A program made the position numbers and the translations under genes. Under the pieces are notes generated by a model. It made no database searches and was not told the DNA's origin. It saw only the letters and a list, made by a program, of their open reading frames with translations. From Ramlibacter humi (GTDB taxonomy: Bacteria; Pseudomonadota; Gammaproteobacteria; Burkholderiales; Burkholderiaceae_C), in the NCBI RefSeq assembly GCF_004681975.1, contig NZ_SMLK01000008.1, positions 62,001-126,000 on the forward strand: a DNA stretch of 64,000 nucleotides, in the 5' to 3' direction. Each line of letters begins with the position of its first letter. Position 1 is the stretch's first letter. Positions 7,635-15,956 of the stretch are shown one piece after another.

Positions 7635-8318
7635 ATGGCCTCCCAGCTCGTCCGCATCGAATCCGCGCCAGACCTCGTCGACCAGGTGTACCGCCGCCTG
7701 CTCGACGCGATCAGCGAGGGCTCGCTCGCGCCGGGCCAACGCATCACCCAGGAAGATATCGCAGAGCAGCTGGCCGTCTCGCGCCAGCCCGTGCTGCAGG
7801 CGCTGCGCCTGCTGAAAAAAGACGGCTTCGTGCAGGACGCGCCGGGCCGCGGGCTGCAGGTAGCGCCGCTGGACGAGGCGTGGACGCTCAACGTGTACCA
7901 GGTGCGCGGCGCGCTCGACGCGCTGGCGGCGCGGCTGGCCGCGCGATCGAAGTTCCGCCTGGATCCCAAGCTGCTGGAGCGCGGGCGCAAAGCCGCGCGC
8001 GGCCGCGACGTGCAGGCCATGATCGACGCCGACCTGGCTTTCCACCAGGCGCTGTACACCGCTTCGGGCAACCCGCTGATCGAACAGTCGGCGCACCAGC
8101 ACTGGCGGCACCTGCGCCGCGTGATGGGTGCGGTGCTGCAGCAGTCGCGCCAGCGCGAAGCCGTGTGGAACGAGCACGAAGCCATCGCGCGCGCCATCGC
8201 GGCCGGCGACGCCGACAAGGCCGCGAAGCTCACGCTGGCGCACACCGACCAGGCTGCCGGCAACCTGCTGCGCCAATTGCCCGCCATCCTGAATCCACCC
8301 CAGGCCAAGACCCGATAG
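7635..8318 (+). CDS. GntR family transcriptional regulator, FCD domain
   Basis: 227 residues. The N-terminal winged helix (about residues 10-75) contains LAPGQRITQEDIAEQLAVSR, a classic GntR helix-turn-helix. The C-terminal all-helical FCD ligand domain has the metal-type histidine pattern: DLAFHQALY, HWRHLRRV, NEHEAIARAI and LAHTDQA. FCD regulators usually repress catabolic genes and release DNA on binding a carboxylate. The gene diverges from the hydrolase over a palindromic operator and runs 10 bp ahead of the dioxygenase gene, so it likely controls both directions and itself. The ATG at 7635 is chosen because it starts just before the GntR fold. Confidence 0.9.
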   Translation: MASQLVRIESAPDLVDQVYRRLLDAISEGSLAPGQRITQEDIAEQLAVSRQPVLQALRLLKKDGFVQDAPGRGLQVAPLDEAWTLNVYQVRGALDALAARLAARSKFRLDPKLLERGRKAARGRDVQAMIDADLAFHQALYTASGNPLIEQSAHQHWRHLRRVMGAVLQQSRQREAVWNEHEAIARAIAAGDADKAAKLTLAHTDQAAGNLLRQLPAILNPPQAKTR

Positions 8319-8328
8319 GAGACAAGCC

Positions 8329-9210
8329 ATGCGCCTTTCGAAAGAACAGCTCGAACAGTTCGACCGCGAGGGTTACCTGTTCTTCCCTTCCCTCTTCAAG
8401 CCGGAGGAAGTGAAGACGCTGACCGGCGCGGTGCCCGAGCTGTACAGCCGGCGCGAGGCCTACAACGTGCGCGAGAAAGGCAGCGACGCGGTGCGCACCA
8501 ACTTTGCGGCGCACCTGGTAAGCGAACCCTTCGCGCGGCTGGCGCGCCACCCGCGCATGGTGGAACCGGTGATGGACCTGTTCGGCGAAGAGGTCTACAT
8601 GCACCAGTTCAAGATCAACGGGAAGATGGCCTTCGAAGGCGACGTGTGGCAGTGGCACCAGGACTACGGCACCTGGCTGAACGACGACATGATGCCCACC
8701 GAGCGGGCGATGAACGTGGCCATCTTCCTGGACGACGTGAACGAGTTCAACGGCCCGCTGATGTTCATCCCGGGCAGCCACAAGAAGGGCGTGGTGGAAG
8801 CGAAGCACGACCTCACCACCACCAGCTACCCGCTGTGGACCGTGGACAACGAGCTGATCGCGAAGCTGGTGGACCGCGCCGGCGGCAAGAACGGCGGCAT
8901 CGTCAGCCCCAAGGGACCGGCCGGTTCCATGATCCTGTTCCACAGCTGCCTGGTGCACGCGTCCACCAGCAACCTGTCGCCGTGGAACCGCGTGAGCGTG
9001 TACCTGAGCCTGTGCGCCATCTCCAACCACATCCGCCGCTTCAAGCGGCCCGAGTACATCGCGCACCGCGACTTCGCGGCGATCAGCTGCCTGCCGGACG
9101 ACTGCCTGGTGAAGTCCTACCCGGTCGACGTGCCGTGGGGCAAGGGCATGCCCGCCAGCGCGCTGCAGACCAGCGCGGTGCCGATCGAAGACATCAAGAA
9201 AGCGGCCTGA
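8329..9210 (+). CDS. Fe(II)/2-oxoglutarate dioxygenase of the PhyH family, EctD-like
   Basis: Phytanoyl-CoA-dioxygenase-family hydroxylase, 293 residues. Visible ligands are H110 and D112 in WHQDYGTW, distal H210 in LFHSCLVHAS, and R221 for 2-oxoglutarate, with the same 11-residue H-to-R spacing as ectoine hydroxylase. The segment AMNVAIFLDDVNEFNGPLMF also matches EctD. It lacks neighbouring ectABC genes, so ectoine itself is unlikely as a product made here. Hydroxylation of a small acid or amine taken from the medium, initiating its degradation, is more plausible. It sits between the GntR gene and a SAF-domain dehydrogenase, separated from the latter by a REP-like hairpin. Confidence 0.88.
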   Translation: MRLSKEQLEQFDREGYLFFPSLFKPEEVKTLTGAVPELYSRREAYNVREKGSDAVRTNFAAHLVSEPFARLARHPRMVEPVMDLFGEEVYMHQFKINGKMAFEGDVWQWHQDYGTWLNDDMMPTERAMNVAIFLDDVNEFNGPLMFIPGSHKKGVVEAKHDLTTTSYPLWTVDNELIAKLVDRAGGKNGGIVSPKGPAGSMILFHSCLVHASTSNLSPWNRVSVYLSLCAISNHIRRFKRPEYIAHRDFAAISCLPDDCLVKSYPVDVPWGKGMPASALQTSAVPIEDIKKAA

Positions 9211-9221
9211 ACACCCACTCC

Positions 9222-9281
9222 ATTCGCCCTGAGCTTGTCGAAGGGCATGCGCCACGGCTTCGACAAGCTCAGCCCGAACGG
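9222..9281. repeat. REP-like inverted repeat, copy 2
   Basis: The left arm contains ATTCGCCCTGAGCTTGTCGA and the right arm TTCGACAAGCTCAGCCCGAA, with an 8- to 10-nt loop. It shares its core with the copy at 3054-3119. It fills most of the gap between the dioxygenase and dehydrogenase genes and could set differential expression inside the operon. Confidence 0.85.
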
Positions 9282-9295
9282 GACTCGGAGACACC

Positions 9296-10636
9296 ATGAA
9301 TCTTCACGCGAAACTGCAGCAGCGCCAGGCCGAAGGCAAGCCAGTGCGCATCGGCCTGATCGGCGCCGGCAAGTTCGGCTCCATGTACCTGGCGCAGGTG
9401 CCGCGCACACCCGGCGTGCACCTGGTCGGCATCGCCGACCTGTCACCCGCGAACGCGAAGGCCAACCTCGCGCGCGTGGGCTGGGAATCGCAACGCACCG
9501 AGGCTGCTTCGCTGGACGCGGCCATCAAGGCCGGCACCACGCACGTCGGCGACGACTGGCAGGCGCTGGTGCGGCACCCGGCCATCGACGTCGTCGTCGA
9601 ATGCACCGGCCACCCCATCGCCGCGGTGGACCACTGCCTGGAAGCTTTCGCCCATCGCAAGCACGTGGTGAACGTCACGGTGGAAGCCGACGCGTTCTGC
9701 GGCCCGCTGCTGGCGCGCAAGGCGCAGGAAGCCGGCGTCGTTTACTCGCTGGCCTTTGGCGACCAGCCCGCGCTGATCTGCGACCTGGTGGACTGGGCAC
9801 GCACCTGCGGCTTCCCCGTCGTCGCCGCGGGCCGCGGCCACAAGTGGCTGCCGCACTTCAGCGAATCGACGCCGGAAACGGTGTGGGGCTATTACGGCCT
9901 GACGCCGGAACAGGCGAAGCGCGGCGGGCTGAACCCCAAGATGTTCAACAGCTTCCTCGACGGCAGCAAGCCTTCGATCGAAAGCACGGCGGTGTCCAAC
10001 GCCACCGGCCTGGCCGTGCCGGGCAACGGCCTGCTCTATCCGCCGGCCAGCGTGGAAGACATCCCCTTCGTCACGCGCCCGCGCAGCGAGGGCGGCGTGC
10101 TGGAACGCAAGGGCATGGTGGAGGTGATCTCGTCGCTGGAAGCCGACGGCCGCAAGATCCCGTACGACATCCGCATGGGCGTATGGGTCACCGTCGAAGC
10201 CGAGACCGAATACATCAGGAACTGCTTCGAGGAATACAACGCGCACACCGACCCCAGCGGGCGCTACTTCACGCTGTACAAGCGCTGGCACCTCATCGGC
10301 CTGGAAGTCGGCGTGTCCGTCGCCTCCGTCGCGCTGCGCGGCGAGCCCACGGGCGTGGCCACCGGCTGGAACGCCGACGTGGTGGCCACCGCCAAGCGCG
10401 ACCTGCAGCCCGGCGAGACGCTGGACGGCGAAGGCGGCTACACCGTGTGGGGCAAGCTGCTGCCGGCGGAGAAATCGACGCAGCTGGGCGGCCTGCCGCT
10501 GGGCCTGGCGCACGGCGTGAAGGTGGTGCGGCCGGTGAAGAAAGGCCAGAGCCTCAGCTGGGGCGACGTGGCGATGGACACGTCCACCCGCGCGTGGAAA
10601 GTGCGCAACGAAATGGAAAAGCTCTACGCCCGCTGA
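9296..10636 (+). CDS. NAD(P)-dependent oxidoreductase with C-terminal SAF domain (COG4091-like)
   Basis: 446 residues. The N-terminal Rossmann fold has IGLIGAGKFGSMY, the middle resembles homoserine dehydrogenase-type oxidoreductases (VVECTGHPIAAVDH, VVNVTVEADAFCG), and the C-terminal 80 residues form a SAF domain (AKRDLQPGETLDGEGGYTVWG). These proteins are often listed as predicted homoserine dehydrogenases but occur in catabolic clusters acting on sugar acids or hydroxylated acids. A ribosome binding site GGAG lies at 9287-9290. Here it would act after the dioxygenase, oxidising or rearranging a hydroxylated product; this is inference from neighbourhood only. Confidence 0.82.
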   Translation: MNLHAKLQQRQAEGKPVRIGLIGAGKFGSMYLAQVPRTPGVHLVGIADLSPANAKANLARVGWESQRTEAASLDAAIKAGTTHVGDDWQALVRHPAIDVVVECTGHPIAAVDHCLEAFAHRKHVVNVTVEADAFCGPLLARKAQEAGVVYSLAFGDQPALICDLVDWARTCGFPVVAAGRGHKWLPHFSESTPETVWGYYGLTPEQAKRGGLNPKMFNSFLDGSKPSIESTAVSNATGLAVPGNGLLYPPASVEDIPFVTRPRSEGGVLERKGMVEVISSLEADGRKIPYDIRMGVWVTVEAETEYIRNCFEEYNAHTDPSGRYFTLYKRWHLIGLEVGVSVASVALRGEPTGVATGWNADVVATAKRDLQPGETLDGEGGYTVWGKLLPAEKSTQLGGLPLGLAHGVKVVRPVKKGQSLSWGDVAMDTSTRAWKVRNEMEKLYAR

Positions 10637-10701
10637 CGGCCGGTCTGCCCCGGCGCTGCCGATAAACTCGACGGCAGCACCAACAAGGGGGAGTCCGGAA
10701 C

Positions 10702-11961
10702 ATGCACATCCTGCTCGGCCTGGCGGCCGTCGCGCTCGTCGCGTACTTCCTCTGGCGCGCCACCTCCGGCCGCGGCACCGCCGCGGCGGCGGCCCTGCAG
10801 CCTTCGGGCCGCGGCCTGGCCTTCCTCGCCAACGGGCAGCTGTGGCTGCGCGGCGCGAACGGCGAGCCCGCGCCGCTGCAAAGCACCTACGCCCAGGAAG
10901 CCGCCGACCGCCGCGAGCGCACGCGCGAGCGGCACAGCTGGAAGCAGGGCACCAGCTTCGGCATCGCGGCCGGCGGCGGCATGCGCAGCTTCGAATCGGC
11001 CGATGCGCCCTTCCTGGTCACGTCGGCCGTGTTCCAGGGCGACGGCAGCCTGCTGTACTTCCAGAAGGACGCTGCCATCGGCGGCCTGTTCCGCCACGAC
11101 GCCGCCACCGGCCACGAGCAACGCCTGCTGCTCAAGCCCGGGCTTGACCTCTCGGGGCTGGCCTTGTCGCCCGACGGCTCACAGCTGGCGGCCTCGTCGC
11201 GCCACTCAGACGGCATCGCCAACATCGCGCTGATGCAGCCGGACGGCGCGGTCATGCGCGAGGTCACCGGCGGCGACACGGTGGACAGCAGTCCCTGCTG
11301 GATCCCCGGCTCGCCCAAGCACCTGCTGTTCCAGAGCGCGGGGCTCGCGCGCAACGAAGGCGGCTACATCGTCGCCGAAGGGCCCGCCAGCATCCAGCGG
11401 CTGGAGATGGACACGGGCACCGTGGTGCCGATCCTGGACGACCCGCGCTTCGACTACCTGCGCCCGCGCGTCTGTCCGCAGGGCAACCTGCATTTCGTCC
11501 GCCGCCCGCACGAAGCGCCGCAGGCGTCGTGGTCGGCGACCCTGCTGGACTCGCTGCTGTTCCCGTTCCGGCTGCTTCGCGCGGTGTTCCATTACCTCAA
11601 CTTCTTCTCGATGATGTATTCGCGCAAGCCGCTGACCAGCGCCAACGGCCCTGCACGCGAGGCCGACCTGAAGCAGCTGGTGCTGCAGGGCCGGCGCATC
11701 GATGCCGAGAAGGCGCTGCGCGCGGGCGCCTCGTCGCACGGCGTGCCTTCGCTGGTGCCGGCCAACTGGGAACTGGTGCGGCTGGATCCGCAGGGCCGCG
11801 AGGACGTGCTGGCCCGCCACGTCGCTTCCTTCGACATCGCACCCGACGGCACCCTCCTGCATTCCAACGGCCGTGGCGTGTTCGTGCTCGACCGCCAGGG
11901 CACGCCCAGGCTCGCGTTGACGCAGGCCTTGGTGAGCGATCTGGTCGCCGCGCACGCCTGA
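10702..11961 (+). CDS. membrane-anchored beta-propeller (TolB/PD40-like) protein
   Basis: 419 residues. One N-terminal transmembrane helix (MHILLGLAAVALVAYFLW) anchors a domain with PD40-type blades, such as LALSPDGSQLAASSRHSD, the related ITGGD..DSSPCWIPGSP pattern, and a late FDIAPDGTLLHSNGRG. The middle (residues about 275-310) contains a hydrophobic aromatic-rich stretch, FPFRLLRAVFHYLNFFSMMY, which may dip into the membrane. The fold predicts protein-protein interaction rather than catalysis. The ribosome binding site is GGGGGAG at 10687-10693. It is not obviously part of the upstream catabolic unit: a weak hairpin (10655-10678) separates them. Confidence 0.7.
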   Translation: MHILLGLAAVALVAYFLWRATSGRGTAAAAALQPSGRGLAFLANGQLWLRGANGEPAPLQSTYAQEAADRRERTRERHSWKQGTSFGIAAGGGMRSFESADAPFLVTSAVFQGDGSLLYFQKDAAIGGLFRHDAATGHEQRLLLKPGLDLSGLALSPDGSQLAASSRHSDGIANIALMQPDGAVMREVTGGDTVDSSPCWIPGSPKHLLFQSAGLARNEGGYIVAEGPASIQRLEMDTGTVVPILDDPRFDYLRPRVCPQGNLHFVRRPHEAPQASWSATLLDSLLFPFRLLRAVFHYLNFFSMMYSRKPLTSANGPAREADLKQLVLQGRRIDAEKALRAGASSHGVPSLVPANWELVRLDPQGREDVLARHVASFDIAPDGTLLHSNGRGVFVLDRQGTPRLALTQALVSDLVAAHA

Positions 11962-12008
11962 GAACGGGCTGCCGCACAAAGGCCCGCGGAAGTGCTCTTC
12001 GGATTTGC

Positions 12009-12014
12009 TAGAAT
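12009..12014 (+). promoter_or_regulatory. candidate -10 box TAGAAT ahead of tRNA-Ala
   Basis: TAGAAT, 12 bp before the mature tRNA end, is a good -10 match. No convincing -35 was found, so only half the promoter is visible. Confidence 0.4.
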
Positions 12015-12026
12015 ATCGGTCGTTGT

Positions 12027-12102
<76 letters not shown>

Positions 12103-12122
12103 CAACAACGGTTTCTTCAAAA

Positions 12123-12150
12123 GAAAACCGCCCTTCCGGCGGTTTTCTTT
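12123..12150 (+). terminator. Rho-independent terminator behind tRNA-Ala
   Basis: GAAAACCGCC (12123-12132), a 5-nt loop, GGCGGTTTTC (12138-12147), then TTT. It separates the two tRNA genes, although transcription may read through. Confidence 0.85.
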
Positions 12151-12156
12151 CGAGAT

Positions 12157-12232
12157 GGGTTCTTAGCTCAGTTGGTAGAGCAGCGGACTCTTAATCCGTA
12201 GGTCGTAGGTTCGAATCCTACAGGACCCACCA
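12157..12232 (+). tRNA. tRNA-Lys, anticodon CTT
   Basis: 76 nt cloverleaf. The acceptor GGGTTCT pairs with AGGACCC, the D arm is AGCTCAGTTGGTAGAGC, the anticodon loop CTCTTAA reads CTT, the T loop is TTCGAAT, and CCA is encoded at 12230-12232. It decodes AAG. Confidence 0.95.
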
Positions 12233-12252
12233 TCTCACCGGCCGCGCCAAGA

Positions 12253-12284
12253 AAGCCCGCTATCGGAAACGTAGCGGGCTTTTT
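12253..12284 (+). terminator. Rho-independent terminator behind tRNA-Lys
   Basis: AAGCCCGCTA (12253-12262), a 9-nt loop, TAGCGGGCTT (12272-12281), with the T-run continuing to 12284. A strong classical terminator. Confidence 0.93.
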
Positions 12285-12307
12285 CGTTGGAGACGCCTGG
12301 TCACCAG

Positions 12308-12667
12308 ATGCAGCTCGACTTTCTGATCTTCGAATCGTCGGATGACGGCGCCGGGACTTGCAGCTTCGAAGCCCTGGCCTCCGCCGTCCCGGCCCGCCTG
12401 CCCGCGCTGATCCGCGAAGTGGACGCGGTGCTCGGCTGGGCGGCCGGCGACTTCGGCCCGCCATCGGCTGGCGCAAGCGACGGCGAATGGGATTTCGACC
12501 TGCAGGCCTGGAGCGGGGACGATGCGCCGTTGGCAATCACTTGCGACGTCCAAGCGGCACGCGTCTCCCTGCTGCGGGTGCCGGACGGCCGCGTGACGAT
12601 CGCGCTCATCCTCACCGGATCGTCCGCGTTTGGCGACGCGTTCAGTGCGGCTTTCACGTACGCCTGA
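12308..12667 (+). CDS. small hypothetical protein
   Basis: 119 residues from the ATG at 12308 (MQLDFLIFESSDDGAGTCSF). An in-frame ATG at 12287 would place the start against the tRNA terminator and is less likely. The protein is acidic and soluble, with no signal peptide. The pattern of alternating short beta-like strands (ITCDVQAARVSLLRV, RVTIALILTG) suggests a compact alpha/beta fold. It starts only 24 bp after a strong terminator, and no ribosome binding site is evident. No family is recognised. Confidence 0.6.
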   Translation: MQLDFLIFESSDDGAGTCSFEALASAVPARLPALIREVDAVLGWAAGDFGPPSAGASDGEWDFDLQAWSGDDAPLAITCDVQAARVSLLRVPDGRVTIALILTGSSAFGDAFSAAFTYA

Positions 12668-12727
12668 CGCGGGCTGGCTGAAGTACCGTTCGCCCGCCCC
12701 GCCGATGCCGGCTACACAGGATTTGCC

Positions 12728-13708
12728 ATGACCCCCACGAGACGTTCCCTGCTGGCCTGCGCCGGTGCTTCCACCCTCGCCGGCCTGCTGCCGATGCGCG
12801 CGGCCGCGCAGAACTGGCCTTCCAAGCCGATCCGCTTCGTCGTGCCGTTCGCCCCCGGCGGCAGCTCCGAGATCATCGCCCGTTCGGCCGCCGTGGAAAT
12901 GGGCAAGACGCTCGGGCAGAACGTGTTCGTCGAGAACAAGCCAGGCGCCAGCGGCAACATCGCGATGGCCGAAGTCGCGCGGGCCGACGACCAGCACACA
13001 GTCATCCTCGGCCACATCGGCACGCTGGCGGTCAATCCCTACATGTTCGAGAAGCTCCCGTACGACGCCAACAAGGACTTCAAGGCCGTGAGCCTGCTGG
13101 CGAAGGTGCCAAGCCTGTACGTGGTGCATCCGGGCGTGCCCGCGAACAACCTCAGGGAGTTCATCGCCCTCGTGAAGGCCAAGCCAGGAACCATGAACTA
13201 CGGGTCGGCCGGCAACGGCAGCGCCGGCCACCTGGCGATGGAATACCTGAAGATGACCGCCAACATCTTCATCACCCACATCCCTTACAAGGGCACCGGT
13301 CCGCAATTGACCGACCTGCTGGCCGGTCGCCTGGAAGCCGCGTCCGTGGGCGCCTCGGCGATCCTGCAGCACATCAAGGCAGGCAAGCTGCGCTGCATCG
13401 CCACCGGCTCCGCGCAGCGGCTGGCGCAGCTGCCGGACGTGCCCACCGTCGCGGAGCAGGGATTCCCGGGCTTCGAGATGACCCAGTGGTATGGGCTGCT
13501 GGCGCCGGCGTCGATGGCGCAGCCCAACGTCGACCGGCTGGCCGCCGAAGCGCAGAAGGCGATGAAGTCGCAAGGCGCGCTGGAACGCCTGAACCAGGAC
13601 GCGGCGCAGTCGGTGGGCGGCAGCCCCGCTCAGTTCGCGCAGTTCATCGCCGGCGAGCAGAAGCGCTGGAAGCAAGTCGTGGAACGCGCCAGGATCAAGG
13701 CCGAATAG
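12728..13708 (+). CDS. Bug/TctC-family periplasmic solute-binding protein
   Basis: 326 residues with a Tat-like signal peptide (TRRSLLACAGASTLAGLLPMRAAAQ). The mature part starts WPSKPIRFVVPFAPGGSSEIIAR, the hallmark of Bordetella-type (Bug) binding proteins. Further family motifs are VENKPGASGNIA, NYGSAGNGSAGHLAMEY, HIPYKGTGPQLTDLLAGR and PTVAEQGFPGFE. The family binds carboxylates in the periplasm. No TctA/TctB membrane genes lie nearby, so it may pair with a distant transporter or act as a sensor, as is common in Burkholderiales. The gene stands alone, just before minCDE. Confidence 0.93.
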   Translation: MTPTRRSLLACAGASTLAGLLPMRAAAQNWPSKPIRFVVPFAPGGSSEIIARSAAVEMGKTLGQNVFVENKPGASGNIAMAEVARADDQHTVILGHIGTLAVNPYMFEKLPYDANKDFKAVSLLAKVPSLYVVHPGVPANNLREFIALVKAKPGTMNYGSAGNGSAGHLAMEYLKMTANIFITHIPYKGTGPQLTDLLAGRLEAASVGASAILQHIKAGKLRCIATGSAQRLAQLPDVPTVAEQGFPGFEMTQWYGLLAPASMAQPNVDRLAAEAQKAMKSQGALERLNQDAAQSVGGSPAQFAQFIAGEQKRWKQVVERARIKAE

Positions 13709-13824
13709 CGGCCACCACGGGAGGCAGGCGGCGCGGCGGGCGAACAATCTGTAGGAGTTGTCTGCCTCAGCCGCTGCTAACATGCGCCCGCCTTCGCAGT
13801 CCCTAGCAGTCGCAGTCCCATCTG

Positions 13825-14562
13825 ATGTCCGTTGCCCCCGCCGGCGTTGCGCCCGCCACGTTCGAGCTCAAGAGCGCGAACCTCCCCCTGGTTTCGCTGC
13901 TGCTCAAGTCCGCGGACCTGCAGGCGCTGGCCGAGGAGCTGAAGACCCGCTTCGGCGACATCCCCGATTTCTTCGACCACGACCCGCTCGTCGTCGACCT
14001 CACCCCCCTGCCGCCCGACGCGCAGGTCGACTTCCCCGCGCTGCAGCGTCTGCTGCGCCAGCATCGCGTGGTGCCGGTCGCCGTGCGGGGCGGCAGCGAA
14101 ACGCTGGCGGCGGCGGCGCGCGACAGCGGCCTGGCGCAGGCCACCGAAGCGGTGCCGCTGGCCGTGCGGCCGCGCGACGAACCCGCGCCCGCTCCGGTGG
14201 CGGCACCCGCCCCGGCCGGCGCGCTGATCGTCGACAAGCCGCTGCGCTCCGGCCAGCAGGTCTACGCGCGCGGCCGCGACCTGGTGGTGATGTCCATCGT
14301 GAATGCCGGCGCCGAAGTCATCGCCGACGGCAGCATCCACGTCTATGCGCCCCTGCGCGGCAAGGCCATCGCGGGCGCGCGCGGCGACGCGGCGGCGCGC
14401 ATCGTGTCGCTGGCCCTGGAACCCGAACTCGTCTCCATCGCCGGCGTGTACCGCACGAGCGACGTTCCGCTGCCCCCGGAAGTGCTCGGCAAGCCCACGC
14501 AGGTGCGGCTGGCGGGCGGCGCCGAAGGCAAGCTGGTGATGGCCCCCCTGAACACCGCCTGA
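13825..14562 (+). CDS. minC: septum site-determining protein MinC
   Basis: Inhibits FtsZ polymerisation away from midcell. The 245-residue protein has the N-terminal MinC_N domain (FELKSANLPLVSLLLKSADL), a proline/alanine-rich linker about residues 113-132 (PAPAPVAAPAPAG type), and the C-terminal beta-helix (DLVVMSIVNAGAEVIADGSI, HVYAPLRGKAIAGARGD) that dimerises and binds MinD. It is the first gene of minCDE: minD begins 11 bp after its stop. Confidence 0.96.
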   Translation: MSVAPAGVAPATFELKSANLPLVSLLLKSADLQALAEELKTRFGDIPDFFDHDPLVVDLTPLPPDAQVDFPALQRLLRQHRVVPVAVRGGSETLAAAARDSGLAQATEAVPLAVRPRDEPAPAPVAAPAPAGALIVDKPLRSGQQVYARGRDLVVMSIVNAGAEVIADGSIHVYAPLRGKAIAGARGDAAARIVSLALEPELVSIAGVYRTSDVPLPPEVLGKPTQVRLAGGAEGKLVMAPLNTA

Positions 14563-14573
14563 GGAAACTTTCA

Positions 14574-15389
14574 ATGGCAAAGATCATCGTCGTCACGTCC
14601 GGCAAGGGCGGCGTCGGCAAGACCACCACCAGCGCCAGCTTCGCTTCGGGCCTGGCGCTCGCCGGCCACAAGACCGCCGTCATCGACTTCGACGTCGGCC
14701 TGCGCAACCTCGACCTCATCATGGGCTGCGAGCGCCGCGTGGTGTACGACTTCATCAACGTCATCCACGGCGAAGCCACGCTCAACCAGGCGCTGATCAA
14801 GGACAAGCACTGCGACAACCTGTTCGTGCTGGCCGCCTCGCAGACCCGCGACAAGGAAGCCCTCAACCGCGAAGGCGTGGAGAAGGTGCTGAACGACCTG
14901 GCGGCGATGGGCTTCGAGTACATCGTGTGCGACTCGCCCGCCGGCATCGAGACCGGCGCGCTGATGGCCATGCACTTCGCCGACGAGGCGCTGGTGGTGA
15001 CCAACCCCGAGGTGTCCTCGGTGCGCGACTCCGACCGCATCCTGGGCATGCTGTCGTCCAAGACCAGGCGTGCGATCGAAGGCAAGGAGCCCGTCAAGGA
15101 GCACCTGCTGATCACGCGCTACAACCCGAACCGCGTCGACCAGGGGCAGATGCTGTCGCTGGAAGACATCCAGGACATCCTGCGCATCCAGCTGATCGGC
15201 GTCATTCCTGAGAGCGAAACCGTGCTGCAGGCCAGCAACCAGGGCACGCCCGCCGTGCACCTGAAGGGCAGCGACGTTTCGGAGGCCTACAAGGACGTGG
15301 TGGACCGCTTCCTGGGTGCCGACAAGCCGATGCGCTTCGTCGACGCGCAGAAGCAGGGCTTCCTCAAGCGCCTGTTCGGGGCCCGCTGA
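14574..15389 (+). CDS. minD: septum site-determining ATPase MinD
   Basis: Membrane-binding P-loop ATPase of 271 residues that recruits MinC and oscillates with MinE. Deviant Walker A is GKGGVGKTT (signature K11, P-loop K16). Walker B and switch regions are seen as [10 protein letters not shown] and [11 protein letters not shown]. The C-terminal amphipathic membrane-targeting helix is QGFLKRLFG. The ATG at 14574 gives [13 protein letters not shown], the canonical N-terminus. It lies 11 bp behind minC and 2 bp ahead of minE. Confidence 0.97.
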   Translation: MAKIIVVTSGKGGVGKTTTSASFASGLALAGHKTAVIDFDVGLRNLDLIMGCERRVVYDFINVIHGEATLNQALIKDKHCDNLFVLAASQTRDKEALNREGVEKVLNDLAAMGFEYIVCDSPAGIETGALMAMHFADEALVVTNPEVSSVRDSDRILGMLSSKTRRAIEGKEPVKEHLLITRYNPNRVDQGQMLSLEDIQDILRIQLIGVIPESETVLQASNQGTPAVHLKGSDVSEAYKDVVDRFLGADKPMRFVDAQKQGFLKRLFGAR

Positions 15390-15391
15390 CC

Positions 15392-15655
15392 ATGGGCTCC
15401 CTGCTTTCCTTCCTGCTGGGCGAGAAGAAGAAGACCGCCAGCGTCGCCAAGGAGCGGCTGCAGATCATCCTGGCGCACGAGCGCAGCGGCCGCAGCTCCG
15501 TGCAGCCCGACTACCTGCCCGCGCTGCAGCGGGACCTGGTCGCCGTGATCGGCAAGTACATCAAGATCGACCCGAACGACATCAAGGTGCAGCTCGACCG
15601 CCAGGACAACCTGGAAGTGCTCGAGGTGAAGATCGAGCTGCCCGAAGCGCGCTAG
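15392..15655 (+). CDS. minE: cell division topological specificity factor MinE
   Basis: 87 residues. The N-terminal MinD-activating helix region contains [19 protein letters not shown], followed by the C-terminal topological specificity domain ([40 protein letters not shown]). It is the usual length and order (minC-minD-minE), and it ends the operon. Confidence 0.96.
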   Translation: MGSLLSFLLGEKKKTASVAKERLQIILAHERSGRSSVQPDYLPALQRDLVAVIGKYIKIDPNDIKVQLDRQDNLEVLEVKIELPEAR

Positions 15656-15659
15656 CAGC

Positions 15660-15785
15660 TCACTCCCAACCCGCCAGCACCTTGTCCAGCGTCCTCGGGT
15701 AGTCGCGGATCCGCACGCCGGTGGCGTTGAAGATGGCGTTGGCCACCGCCGCATCGGCCGAATCCACGCGCTCGTATGGATCACG
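15660..15785 (-). pseudogene. 3' stub of a xanthine-dehydrogenase-type molybdopterin-binding subunit
   Basis: Read on the minus strand, about 41 codons end in ANAIFNATGVRIRDYPRTL and DKVLAGWE, then stop. That is the characteristic C-terminus of large molybdopterin subunits of the xanthine dehydrogenase / aldehyde oxidoreductase family. The frame stays open upstream to about 15.9 kb but no longer resembles the family, and no start or molybdopterin motif is found. The rest of the gene has been lost, presumably when the minCDE and azlDC segments were joined. The remaining part of the 302-bp minE-azlD gap shows nothing else. Confidence 0.65.
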
Positions 15786-15956
15786 GCTCTCCTGGCGCGG
15801 CGGCATGCCGCGCATGACTTTGGAAATCGAAGCCGCCAATGTAGGAAGCGCGTCCGGCGCGGCGCGCGAGGCCCGTTCGCCCGCCGCGGTGGGAACCCGC
15901 CTACGCCCGCCGGCTGCCGCCCTGCAGCTTGCGGACCTCTTCCTTCGCTTCCGGCT

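Noticed and set aside
12123-12284. The two tRNA-flanking hairpins considered as attachment sites for an integrated element
   Set aside because: They are standard terminators with T-runs; no integrase gene and no repeated tRNA 3' end was seen nearby.
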